A DNA stretch of 64,000 nucleotides from Lithobates sylvaticus. Lineage: Eukaryota; Chordata; Amphibia; Anura; Ranidae. Shown here one piece after another: positions 22,856-34,361 of the stretch (within the stretch, counting starts at the first letter, position 1; every line of letters starts with the position of its first letter). Location: contig CM053028.1 in NCBI GenBank assembly GCA_028564925.1, positions 367,517,012 to 367,581,011 on the forward strand, written 5' to 3'. The notes under the pieces were generated by a model. The model had not been told where the DNA came from, searched no databases, and saw only the letters and a list, made by a program, of their open reading frames with translations. A program made the position numbers and the translations under genes.

Positions 22856-25107
22856 GGGACGAGCCCGATGTTCGAGTCGAACGTAAGTTATTATGGGGCA
22901 TTCACGGGAAATTCGAGATCGCAGTGCGTTGACGGCTGTTGATTGGCCAAAGCATGCACCTGACCTGTAAGAGCCATGATTGGCCAAAGGCAGGGTGCCT
23001 TTGACCAATCATGGCTCAGGGGGCTGAGTCCACGCCCCACACAATTTAAGGCTGCTTACACGGCAGCCATACATAGTTTTATGAGAGCAGCAAAATTACA
23101 TTTGTAAAGGAAAAAATGTAATTTAAAACTGCTCGTGGCTGTAATGTATTGCCGGATCCCAGCAATATACATAAAAATCATTGAAAAAAATTATATGGGT
23201 TCCTCCCCAGTCCATTACCAGGCCCTTCAGGTCTTTAAGGGGAACCCCGCGCCAATATAAAAAAAAATGGTGTGGGGGTCTCCCCCAAAATACATACCAG
23301 ACCCTTATCCAAGCATGCAACCTGGCAGGCCGCAGGAAAAGGGGGGATGAGAGAGCACCTAACCCCCCTCCTGGATTGTACCAGGCCACATGCCCTCAAT
23401 ATGGGGAGTGTGTTTTGGGGTCCCCCCAAAACACCTTGTCCACATGTTGATGGGGCCTCTTCCCCACAACCCTTGCCCGGTGGTTGTGGGGGTCTGCGGG
23501 TGGGGGGATTATCGGAATCTGGAAGCCCCCTTTAACAAGGGGACCCCCAGATCCTGGCCCCCCATGTGAATGGGTATCGGGTACATTGTACCCCTACACA
23601 TTAACCAAAAAAAGTGTCAAAATGGTAAAAATGACAGGCACAGTTTGGAACAAGTCCTTTATTAAAATAAAATTAAAAAAAACGTCCTGCGATGTAACTC
23701 CATCTTCGATGACAGCGCCGAAGACACGAGAAAAAAAAACAAAAAAAAATTTGAAAAACTATGCCTCAGTTTTTTTCTCAGGTGGTCCAGGTTCTGATAA
23801 CACTCCTACCCGCAGACCCCCTCAACCACTTTGCAAGGGTTATGAGGAAGAGGCCCTGGGACCCCAAAACACCCTCCCCATGTTGAGGGCATGTGGCCTG
23901 GTATGGTTCAGGAGGGGGGCGCTCTCTCGTCCCCCTCTTTTCCTGCGTCCTGCCAGGTTGCATGCTCAGATAAGGGTCTGGTATGGATTTTTGGGGGGCC
24001 CCCACACCATTTTGTTTTAATTTTGGCACAATTTTTTTAAAATTTTGATTTTTTTTTTTTATTTTGGCGCAGAGTTCCCCTTAAATCGGTGTTCCGCTTA
24101 AAGAAAAAATATTTAAAGTCAGTAGCTACAAATACTGCAGCTGCTGACTTTTAATAATACCTGTCCCAGGGTCCAGCGATGCGGTGGAGAAGCCCCGCTC
24201 GTCTCCCCCTCCACTCGGCGGCACCAGCATTGTAACTGTGGGTGCCCGGCTGTGGCTTCACAGCCGGGCACCCACTGCACATGCGCGAGCGGCGCCGCAC
24301 ACCTCGATTGGCCGTGCAATCATCTGGGACATGTGATGTGTCCCAGATGATTGCCAAGAGGGAGGGGGCAGAGCTGATCTCCCTTCATGCACAGAGGGAA
24401 GTGACTTCAAGAGCTCAAGCGCTGAAGAAGGCAGACTACGAGGGACCCCCTAGAAACAGGCATTTAGAGGTGAGTAAAACATTTTTTTTCTCAAAATGTT
24501 TTTTTTTTATGCACATAAATTACTTTTTTTTTAGGGTGGAACTCCACTTTAATATCAATACCAGACCTGAAGGGCCTGGTATGGATTTTGGGGGGATCCC
24601 CGTGCAATTTTTTTTTTTTAATTTTGGTGCAGGGTTTCCCTTAATATTTATACCAGACCCAAAGGGCCTGGTAACAGACTGGGGCGGAACCCATGCCATT
24701 TTTTTTTCAATTATTTTTATCTATAATGCATAATAATGTTCACATAACATTTTTTCCTTTAGAAATTTAATTTTTGCTGTGGTACTGTTCTAAACATGGG
24801 AAAGATGCGCTACTTTACAGGCATACTAAGGACACCCCCAGTCACAATACTTAAAGAAATATTTCATTTTTATTGTTTTACTTTAAGCATTATTAAAATC
24901 ACTGCTGAAAAAACTGCATTTTTTTTACTTTTTTTCTGCATTGATACATGTCCCCTGGGGTAGGCCCCGGTCCCCAAACACTTTTTATTGCAATAACATG
25001 CACATAAGCCTTTAAAATTAGCACTTTTGATTTTCATGTTCATGTCCCATAGACTTTAACGGTGTTTGCGTGTTTGCAAGTTCTGGTGCGAACGGGGGGG
25101 TGTGTCT
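22856..25107 (+). mobile_element. Large copy of the GGGATGAGC family, with a nested TTAA MITE
   Basis: The left end is CTA then GGGACGAGCCCGATGTTCG. A block at 22920-23050 (TGATTGGCC, CCACGCCCCACACAATTTAAGG) corresponds to the TATA-bearing block of the copy at 29083. Internal modules around 23200-23660 and 23790-24030 are imperfect inverted copies (CATACCAGACCCTTATCC versus its complement), so the copy has a decayed foldback core centred near 23730. A TTAA element lies at 24081-24552. The right end is lost where a foldback MITE begins at about 25110. Confidence 0.65.
24081..24552. mobile_element. TTAA-bounded MITE inserted in the GGGATGAGC copy
   Basis: The left end is TTAAATCGGTGTTCCGCT and the right end is GGTGGAACTCCACTTTAA. 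The uninterrupted host phrase GAGTTCCCCTTAATACC is present at 30607-30623 in another copy, so the insertion duplicated exactly TTAA. The interior holds a 15-bp stem AGTCAGTAGC/GCTGCTGACT and a GC-rich part. No transposase. Confidence 0.8.
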
Positions 25108-25109
25108 TT

Positions 25110-25832
25110 GGGAAGATTTACTAAAACTGGTGTACACAGAATCAGGTGCAGTTGTGCATATAAACCAATCAGCTTCCAGGTTATATTGTTGAAGCTTAAA
25201 TGGTAACTCCATTTTCGTGGGGGAAAAAAATGAAATAAAGAAAAAATAATATATCGTATACATAGTCATATTGTAGTTGAATGTTATTAAAAATGACCTT
25301 TCCTTTTAAATATGCAGCCACTGTAATATTCTATGAATGCTTTGCAATATGGCTACCTGGAGTTGTTCTGTACACAGAACGCGTACTGACCATTCCCCAG
25401 AAACATAATTTCCTGCTTGTGTGATTGGCTCACCAATTTCCCCAGAAGTCTGCCTAAGTCAGATTTCAGGCATCCCCTGCAACAAAAATTAAATTTTTTG
25501 GTGAGACACTCCCAATAGGAACACATCCAAAGGGATGCAGGCCCAGCAGATTTCCTCATTAGAGGCCTGCAGGTGCACACCTGATAGATAATTATGAAAC
25601 CACTCCCATTAGACCCACTCAGTACAGAGTCACAGATGAACATACAGGGAATACTTCAGAATAACAAAAGGTAGGAATCTGCAACAAAGGTTGTTATAAT
25701 CCTTGCAATGTATATAGATCACCCAGAGGGAAATGTTTTTTCTCAAGAAAAGTGGAGCTTTTCTTTAATTGAACAAGCTGAAGTTGGAAGCTGATTGGTT
25801 ACTATGCACAGCTGCACCAGATTCTGTGTGAA
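25110..25832. mobile_element. Foldback MITE, GATTTACTAAAACTGG family, split by a TTAA element
   Basis: The left arm GATTTACTAAAACTGGTG...CCAATCAGCTTCCAGG and the right arm AGCTGATTGGTTACTATGCACAG are inverted, as in the intact copies at 40811 and 43768. A separate TTAA element occupies 25196-25768 in its loop. The outer right end is eroded. Confidence 0.65.
25196..25768. mobile_element. TTAA-bounded MITE, GTAACTCCATTTTC family, nested in a foldback MITE
   Basis: TTAA then ATGGTAACTCCATTTTCG at the left and AAGTGGAGCTTTTCT then TTAA at the right. The empty site AGCTTAATTGAACAAGCTG exists at 40906-40924 in a sister copy of the host MITE, so the TTAA duplication is directly shown. The interior matches 46608-47175 (for example GGCTACCTGGAG and ATGTATATAGATCACCCAGAG style phrases). 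No coding capacity. Confidence 0.85.
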
Positions 25833-28596
25833 CTTGTTTTCGCAAACGTGAGTGGGGAATCACATATTGCTTGGTGCTTATTTTAATGAAAACTTAAAAA
25901 AAATATATATATATATTTCAAAGGATTAAAGGTCAGTGTAGCTGTAACAGATGAGAACACAAAACACATTTTCCTTAAATAAAACTTTTTAATGGACCTG
26001 CTTAGAATCCTCTGACAGCTGTAAAAAATAAGTCTGGTGAATTTATTCCAAGCAAAAATTAAGTGGGCACAGAGATAAAAAAAAAAAAAACTGAGTATAC
26101 AAAGTATCGTTACCATATAATGAAATATATGCTCTAAATACAAAATTAGCTATACTTTGAAATATTATTATGTACATATTGTTGATGTATTCAGTTAAAC
26201 ATAGATTAACTTGTAGCCTATGTAAAGAGAGTTAATGAAATATGTTTTTCTACTTTTCCTCCGTGTTACTTTTAACAGTTCAGCGTGTGTTAATAATTGA
26301 CTAGCTAAAAGGAGGGCTGGGCAACAGTCATTTCTAGAGCAAACTATAACTTTCTTCAGATATGGTGAAAATGACCCAGGAGAAGGTTAGACAACATAGC
26401 AAAGTAGATAGAAACACATCACACGGTTTAAGATTGTGCTGTTAACTGGAGTAAAGTTCTTCTCCAGTTTAATAGAATGAACCATGAACCGCAGTGTCAC
26501 AGCAGAACTGTTGCAGGTTTGATTATGTTGGCCAGCTGGCACAGTTCACACTTTTCAGATATTTCAAATAAGGAGCACTACTTTTTAATGACTCAACAAT
26601 CCTGGAACACGAACAAAACATATCAGCTAAGAACTGTTATTCTACTTGTGCCCACTCCCTTTTACTCCTACAAATCAGCATTAAACTTCAGAAATGTCAC
26701 TGGAGGTCTGGTTCAACAATCAAGTCCAATATTCTGATGGAGTGTCCAAGCTAATGTATTAGGGGGGTATCTTCCTTTAAATCATCCACCCACTCTGTGC
26801 CAAAGAGCACATGGCCTGGTATTAACACAATGGGGCATTACAGGGATTTTACATACTAGAACATTATAGGAGTCCCTCCCTGCAGGAGGTTACACACTGG
26901 CTCTCTTGCACTGATCAGTGCTGCCAATGTAATACATTTTTAGGTACTGGGACCTGGAAGCAGATGGTTATGAAGTATCCAGGATGGGAAACCACAGAAA
27001 GACCTGCACTTGTATGTTTATGCTCATTCATAACTGAGCGGGCAGGTGACTTCAGAAAATGAAGAGCTGTAAAAGTCAATAGTGTTGTTTTCCTCCTGAT
27101 GGTGCATTTCGGCAGGGATGTGCAAATTATCAGACTATCTTAGTACAATTATAGCAAGTTCACATATATGTATTTCAAGTGTATATTTAGATGTGTGGCA
27201 AGAGTGCTGGTGGTACAGTAACACTAATGTCCAACAACAAATGCTCTGCATAGAGATCCTGCTGGGACATGAATTCAAATTATAGTGAAATGCTAAATCA
27301 CAAATGGTAAATCAGTGCAAAACCATGCATGTAACTGAATACAGCACACCGGTGCAAATTCAGACACAATACATATATTCATATGTAAAAAACTAAAAAT
27401 TCAGTTGTTTAAGCTCACAAAAATCTAAATTACGTATATATCTTTAATCTTCATCAATTACCAAATGCACCAAACAAATCTCCATCAAGTGCCACCACCA
27501 CAGTTCTCCTCTTCCTTTCAGGAAGGTCATAAAGCACCCAAAATTCTGATTCCATTCTTTACAAAATGTTCAAAGGTACTGCAGTTTCTCATAGACAGGT
27601 GTCCAGCATAAAAAGCTGAAGGAGTAAGAGAAAGAATCACAGTGGCCAAATACAGCTGTATAGTATATTATGTATTAAATGAGAAACAGTACCATTTACA
27701 TTATCCCAAATACAGGTATTTATACCTATTAAAAAAGCTCATGGAGACTGATACTTTCCACTAAAAAATTGTGAGCACAAAGGTAAAATCAACAAAACCT
27801 CTACAGCATCCACAGAGGTTATTTTTTTGTCAATAGATGCTTTTTTAAGTTTAAGGTGAGCAAAGTGGAACATTCACTTGTTACAGGTCATCTTTTTTCT
27901 TGGAACTTTGTTCGCAGCATGCCACTGCAATGTTTGAAGACAAAAAAAGCCAACAAAACTACTTTACAGTATATCCATCACATTCACTGCCACTCCGCCC
28001 CCCCCCCCCCCAACCACCACCACAAACATTCTTGAATGTAGTGGGCCTGTGTGCAAGAGTGTAAGATCAGCCGTCCCCCTCAAGAAAAGAGAAACTGAAG
28101 CTCCATTTACACTGGCTTTTGTGGTGCCAATGCTGTGTCCAGATCCGTAAATCTCATGGTTCTGAACCAAACACGACTCTGGACTGTAAGCACATGCGAA
28201 CTGTAGGCTTTGTGTATTTTCAGTGTTGATCTTGAAGCTGCATAAAAAGACCCCCTGCCCACTGTAGAATAATTAAAAAAATGAAAGTCTATGCATAGGT
28301 CCCCAATGGCAGCTTTGCATGACTTTCTTGATAAAAGTTTGCCTATTAGCCCTAAAAACAGCAAGAGTTTAACAAGAAAATTTGACATCCATAGACTTCA
28401 ATTAGAGTCTTCCCTAATTTTAGCTTTACTGAATTTCGAACAATATTCACCAAACTTTGGCAAATCTAACCCAGAAAGATTTAGCCATCACTAATAAGGA
28501 GTAGGGAAGAGTTTTAGGTTCAAGTAGAACCTCTACTGTTTGCAATTCCACAAACAGGTAAGTCAACTGGCAGCTTTACACTGTTACAAAAGGCAA
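25833..28596. other. Non-coding interval, no feature recognised
   Basis: AT-rich sequence with several poly-A/T runs and a poly-C tract at 27999-28010. No frame resembles a known protein. The short frames at 26477-26737 and 28107-28388 lack domains and context. Confidence 0.35.
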
Positions 28597-29080
28597 GACA
28601 TGTTGATGTCTTCTCCTCATTTGTTTGAGGAGCCTGAGGGGAGGAAGATGGCCTTTCGCACAATTCCCATTTGAGCACTCGTGGAACTTCAGATAGGGTC
28701 TGTGAGGGCGATGGAAGGGCACAGGTGCTCGGAAGCTTGAACTAAGAACTGGAACTTGTGAGCGCTGGTATCAAGTAAGTAGAAGCACAGTGGATAGGGC
28801 ACCCAGAATACACCCAGCCCAGCTGGAAGCAGAGTGGTGTACAGAATCATTAGGCAAAAACTTGATCAGAAGTCCAGGCTGAGGTTGATAACAGAGATAG
28901 GTAGCAAACAGGCTGGCAAGGGTAATCCAAAAGCAGGTCAGACAATCACTGGGTCAATAACAGGGTCAATCATAAGGTTCAGGATCAGGAAACACAGAAA
29001 CTCAGAAACTCTGTAAAAGCTTGCTTTCTGTTGTACTGGAAGCAGGTTTCAGCACCACACATCAGCCTGTGGTTTATTAC
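28597..29080. repeat. Possible interspersed repeat, unclassified
   Basis: The stretch from about 28800 to 29040 has short related phrases (CAATCACTGGGTCAATAACAG, GGTCAATCATAAGG) and a composition unlike its flanks. I do not recognise a family, and no second copy is in the window. Confidence 0.25.
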
Positions 29081-29346
29081 TAGGGATGAGCCCACGATAA
29101 CGTAAGTTTGATTAGAACACTGAGTGTTTGTGTGTTCTAAAATGAACCAAACATATGGGGCGCTCGTGGGAAATTCAAGCGCCGCAGAATTCCCCATAAT
29201 GCACTGCGAGATCGCAGTGCATTGCTATATGATGATTGGCCAAAGCATGCATCTGACCTGCATGCTTTGGCCAATCACAGCGCACTCTGCTGAGAGAGAC
29301 ATAACTGGCCAATCATGGCTCAGGGGGACTAAATCCACGCCCCACC

Positions 29347-29356
29347 CTATATAAGG
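29347..29356 (+). promoter_or_regulatory. TATA-box-like site in the GGGATGAGC copy
   Basis: CTATATAAGG lies about 265 bp from the left terminus, just after CCACGCCCCACC. The inverted copy shows the equivalent as the complement of ATATATAAGG near 60312-60321. Conservation of position between copies suggests a promoter belonging to the element; activity is not shown. Confidence 0.45.
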
Positions 29357-29435
29357 CTGTTTACATAGTGGCTGTGTATAGTGTGTGGACAGAGATAGTT
29401 TGAGCTAGATTAGGCAGGCAGGTTAGATAGTGGCA

Positions 29436-29495
29436 GTGTATTCGATATATATATATACATACAGTCTAGTATATATATATATATATATATATATA
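29436..29495. repeat. TA-rich microsatellite
   Basis: Two runs of TA dinucleotides separated by ACATACAGTCTAG, inside the GGGATGAGC copy. Confidence 0.9.
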
Positions 29496-30086
29496 TACTC
29501 TGCATTCAGTGTAGCCTATATATTCAGTGTAGACTATATTTAGTCAATGCAGGCAGTGTAGTTTATATAACACAGCATATTGAAGTGGTTAAGGGGAACC
29601 CTGCGCCAAAATGAAAAATAAAATGGCGTGGGGTCTCCCCCAAAATCTATACCAGGCCCTTCATGTCTGGTATTGGTTTTAAGGGGAACGCCGTGCCAAA
29701 ATAAAAAAATAAAATGGTGTGCCCCCCCCCCCCCCAAAATCCATTCCAGGCCCTTCAGGTCTGGTATGAATTTTAAAGGGAACCCTGTGTCAATTTGTTT
29801 AAAAGAATGGCGTGGGGGTTCCCTCCAAAATCCATACCAGACCCTTATCCAAGCATGCAACCTGGGGGGCCCCCAGATTCCCCCCACCCCACTATGTGAA
29901 TGGGTATGGGGTACATTGTACCCCTACCCATTCACCAAAAAAAATTAAAAAAAGGAAAAACGACAGCAAACTGTTTTTAACAATTCCTTTATTAAGAAAA
30001 AAAGTGTCCAGCGGTGTCCATCCATCTTCAATCACGGCGCAGACGGTCCAGAGAAAAAAAAATGCAGCCTTTTCACGGTGACAGCT

Positions 30087-30150
30087 GTTATATAGCCAAG
30101 GGCGGGCCACCCAGTGATGTAACCGGGTGACCCCACCCCTTCTGACGTCA
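30087..30150 (-). promoter_or_regulatory. Decayed core promoter module: CRE-like site and TATA box facing the minus strand
   Basis: On the minus strand TGACGTCA (30143-30150) is followed by a GGGGTGGGGTCACC box, then CTATATAAC (30087-30095), and about 100 bases on an AATAAA signal near 29988-29993. This order parallels the cleaner core at 58816-58981. It is likely a fossil of the same small transcription unit. Confidence 0.45.
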
Positions 30151-31017
30151 GGATATCGCGGGACACTTTTTTTGATTTTATTTTTTTTATAAAAAAAGGA
30201 ATTGTCAAAAACTGTCTGCTGTCATTTAACTTTTTTTACACTTTTTTGGTGAATGGGTACAATGTACCCCGAACCCATTCAGATAGAGGGGGCGGGATCT
30301 GGGGCCCCCTTAATAAAGGGGGCTTCCAGATTCTGATAAACCCCCCACCCGCAGACCCCCACAACTACTGGGCAAGGGCCCTTGTCCCCATCAAAAAAGC
30401 CCCCTCCCCATGTTGAGGGCATTTGGCCTGGTACGGTTCAGGAGGGGCGCTCTCTCATCTCCTCCCCCTTTTCCTGTGGCCTGCCAGATTGCATGCTCGG
30501 ATAAGGGTCCGGTATGGATTTTTGGGGGGACCCCCACACCATTTTTTTTGTAATTTGGCGCAGGGTTCCCCTAAAATCCATACCAGACCTGAAGGGTTTT
30601 TACATTTTGGTGTGGAGTTCCCCTTAATACCATAACAGACCCAAAGGGCCTGATAATGGACTGGGGGGAACCCATGCCGTTTTTTTTTTCAATGATATTT
30701 TATGTATTTGCTGCTATCCTACAATACATTACAGCCACAAGCAATTTTAAATGACATTTTTTACTTTAGAAATGTCATTTTGCTGTGATACTGTTATAAA
30801 CATGGGAAAGAGGGGCTACTTTACAGGCAGACTAAGGGGACCCCCCAGGCACGATATTTAAAGAAATATTTCACTTTTATTGTTTCACGTTAAGCATTTT
30901 TAAAATCACCGCTCCTGAAAAAAATGTTAGCGATGAGATTGAACATGTCAGTTGTTTTTTTATTTTGCTGAGCAAGCAGGAACTTTCCATTGTGATAGAC
31001 AAGGATCTGAACTTGGA

Positions 31018-31086
31018 TGACGTCACTGACAATGAATGTGCAATTTGGGACAGTTTTGAGGTTGTTTTTTTTAATTATTTAATAAA
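31018..31086 (+). promoter_or_regulatory. Half-core with CRE-like site and poly(A) signal
   Basis: TGACGTCA occurs at 31018-31025 and AATAAA at 31081-31086, followed by ATGTGTAAGTG. A short open stretch (LSKQELSIVIDKDLNLDDVT) crosses it without an in-frame start and without a recognised domain. It resembles one arm of the core seen at 30087-30150. Confidence 0.35.
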
Positions 31087-31143
31087 GAACTTGTCAAAAT
31101 GTGTAAGTGCCTTTATTGACTATTTACATTTTTTGTGACTATA

Positions 31144-31448
31144 GGGGTTATTTACGAAAGTCAAATCCACTTTGCACTACAAGTGCAAACTACAACTGCA
31201 AAGTGCACTTGAAATTGCACTGAAAGTGCACTTGGAAGTGCAGTCACTGTAGATCCGAGGGGGACAGCATTTTGGCTTGCACATGATTGGATGATAAAAT
31301 CAGCAGAGCTTCCCCTCATTTCAAATCTACCCCTCAGATTTACAGCGACTGCACTTCCAAGTGCACTTTCAGTGCAATTTCAAGTGCACTTTGCACCTGT
31401 AGTTTGCACTTGTAGTGCAAAGTGGATTTGCCTTTAGTAAATAACCCC
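31144..31448. mobile_element. Foldback MITE with long near-perfect hairpin (GGGGTTATTTAC ends)
   Basis: The left arm (31144-31250: GGGGTTATTTACGAAAG, CCACTTTGCACTACAAGTGC, GCACTTGGAAGTGCAGT) is mirrored by the right arm (31340-31448) with few mismatches. The loop is CTTGCACATGATTGGATGAT. The sequence on both sides belongs to the GGGATGAGC family, so it inserted there. It shares the GCCTTTAGTAAAT motif with the family at 17601 and 48056. Confidence 0.75.
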
Positions 31449-32010
31449 CGATGTACCATTCTATGTATGAAGAGGTTACTATGTACCTCTTACTCATTCT
31501 TGTAGGGGGACAGTATCTGGGGGCTCCCCTGCAGAGCCCCATAACCAACTGGCCAGGGATGTGGGGAAGATGCCTTTGTCCTCATCAAATGGAGACAAGA
31601 TGCTTTGCCAGGGGGGTCCAGTCCTCCTAGTAAGGTGCCCCCTTTCCCCATGTTGATGGGAGGGGGCCTTGTATGGTGTACACTCGTCCTCCCTCTCCCC
31701 CTGCACCCTACCAGTCTGCATGCACGGATAAGGGTCTGGTATAGATTTTGGGGGAACCCCAGGCTTTTTTTGTTTTGTTTTGTTGGCTGGGGTCCCCCTT
31801 AATAATCCATACCAGGCCAAATTTTCTTTCTTTGTGAATGTCAGTTTTGCTGTAGTAGATTGTATATATCATACAGATGCAACACTTTACAAGCAGGCTA
31901 TTTAAAGATATTTTGCTTTTTTTTTTTGCCCTTTAAGTGTTAATAAAATGGTACTCCCTGCCAAACGAAATTTTACTTTTTTGCTCCAGGGTTGTCCTCA
32001 GCACTCTTTT

Positions 32011-33788
32011 TCTTCTGTCATTTACACAAATCCTTCTCCCTGTGTAATGGATGTGAGTGGTGAGGAGGTGTTTCTAGTCTAAATTAGGACAGCAGCCTAA
32101 AGTGAGAATGGATGGATACAATACAGTGAGCGAGCATTGTCAATTAAGTACAGTAAGTTTGTTACTGGCAGGATTACCAGGTGAAAATTAAGAGGAAAAA
32201 TAAAACAAATGCAGCCACCACATTCAAAGAATATTAAGCTGCAAAATGTGCCATTTATGTTTTTGGGTTTAGATACACTTTAATATACTGTTGTCATAAT
32301 ATACAAATAGAACAAATACATAAATGACTGGTAGCCCAAGACAGAGGGAATGCTTGCCTGGTGTACTGTATATTTATGGGCTAAGTGAAACCTGAACGTA
32401 ACTCTCATACTGTATTTATCATCTGTCAAATGTCAGGTTCTAATACATTTTTCTCACTTATATACTCTGCCTGACTTAAATGACATTGTCTAAGAAAAGA
32501 TAATAAATTAGTTACACATTGAAGATGAATCAATTATAAGAGTTTTACTGGGTCAAGTGTTAGTTATCACTCACATTCTTTGCTGTCATTTCTGGATAAT
32601 TCTATTAATCCAGTCATTTGTTCCCTGTCTATTTGCTTCATGTAACTCATCTGGTAAAAGTCAATTCGAAAACAACAAAGACCTTGAGAAAAAAAAAAAG
32701 CAAAGACAAGAAAAGAAACATTTTTTTTTATGGCTAAAGTAGTTTTGGTGGTTTTATTGTATATCCATCAACATTTTTGACTAATTCCTACAGAAACATA
32801 AATCAAGTCAAAGTATATATATATTCAAAGGAGAAGCAAACAGTATGTTTACGAAGATAAGAAAGAAACTGTGTGGGCTTCTTTTCTAGTCATCAGTTGC
32901 ACTTTTTCAGTAGGTTTGGCTGGCTACGCCTCACAATGACATGTACACTGCGCTTTTGGTTTAAGCTGTGAAGAAGGAGTGTAATTCATTATGGAAGTGG
33001 ATTCAGAAGAATTGCTCACTGCTTCAGTTATGTGCCCTCTAGTAGAATTATGTTGCACTTTTCCTGTGACCACCTATGTGTCTAAATAATCACATATTAT
33101 GCAACCGCAACCAGCAATACTTGGGGGTAGAATACCTCCCCAAATAGACTGTAATATGTGCCCCCTCCCCCAAAAATGTTTCAGATGACCGCTTCTGCGT
33201 TGCTGCTACTTTATTCAGTTGTGTACCTCAAGTGGCTCGAGTAAGACCAAACCTGAAATAAGAGGAAGGAACTTTCCAACATCAGTTGAACTGCTACCCA
33301 ATCAAAATGGCCTGAGCCGGGATGCTTAGCCACTCAAGAAATAGCTTGAAGTAGAGATTTGCCTTTTGCCAGCTTGAGATTAAAAATTATTATTAGATGC
33401 TTAGCCAGACTGGGATGATTTCATATGAGGCATGAAAGGATGAGACCATTCACCCATTTGTGGGGCAGTTACACAAGTAAAACAAATCTGTACATTTTAG
33501 TATTGTTCATAGGCTTCCTGTTTCCTGGTCCATGCATTGTACTCCCACTAAATTGCTGCATTTGCCAATCATTTATCGGTTCACCTGATGTGCATTTTGC
33601 TCTCTTTAGAACTGTCAGTGCATAATGTACTTCTTGATATTGTCCATATTTTTACTTTGTACCATGCCTTTGTTCAATAAAGGAACATTCTGGTTGCTAA
33701 AAAAAAAGATTGTTGCTTTTGAAAAGTTCATCATCTTGATGGGTTTGGTGATGATCAAACCTTCCATCCTGTCTATCAAGATTCATGC
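32011..33788. other. Non-coding interval
   Basis: At about 32270-32284 the phrase GTTTAGATACACTTTAATAT looks like a right end of a TTAA-type MITE, but I cannot place a matching left end. Otherwise no gene or repeat is recognised. Confidence 0.3.
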
Positions 33789-33790
33789 TA

Positions 33791-34070
33791 TTAAAAATAA
33801 TTTATAAGGACTAATACATGACTTATTAAATTAAATAGGTTATACTCTAAATCTACCCAAAATATGCTATGATTGCAGGTTTCTGTTTTCATGGGTTATG
33901 CCAAATCAGGGTTTCAACGTGTGTATACACACACGCTGAAACCCTGATGTGGCATTACCTTCACAATTTGCGTATTTGAGCCACGAAAACAGAAACCTGC
34001 AATCATAGCATATTTTGGATGGATTTTACCAATTTTTTTTAATAAGTTATGTATTAGTCCTTATGAATTA

Positions 34071-34077
<7 letters not shown>
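33791..34077. mobile_element. Large palindromic MITE, TA-flanked
   Basis: The left arm TTAAAAATAATTTATAAGG, GACTAATACATGACTTATTA and CAAAATATGCTATGATTGCA has complementary counterparts in the right arm up to ATTATTTTTAA. The central palindrome is GTGTGTATACACACACGC near 33920. TA flanks both ends (33789-33790 and 34078-34079), as for Tc1/mariner MITEs, although the right flank is within a TA tract so the duplication is not decisive. No coding capacity. Confidence 0.65.

Positions 34078-34361
<284 letters not shown>

Larger units (their letters stand above)
29083..32010 (+). mobile_element. Large composite GGGATGAGC family copy (or two fused copies)
   Basis: The left end is CTA then GGGATGAGCCC. 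Next come a TGATTGGCC/GGCCAATCA block, CCACGCCCCACCC with TATATAAGG (29347-29356), a TA tract, and CCATACCAGACCC modules at about 29640, 29740 and 29830. Inverted counterparts appear at 30190-30600, so the core around 30080-30160 is a decayed palindrome. A second half-core with TGACGTCA and AATAAA occurs at 31018-31086, and further family sequence continues after a foldback MITE at 31144-31448 to about 32010. The right terminus is not clear. Confidence 0.6.

Noticed and set aside
24242-24733. 163-codon frame on the plus strand
   Set aside because: It spans the join of the nested TTAA MITE and its host element, with poly-Phe from T runs.
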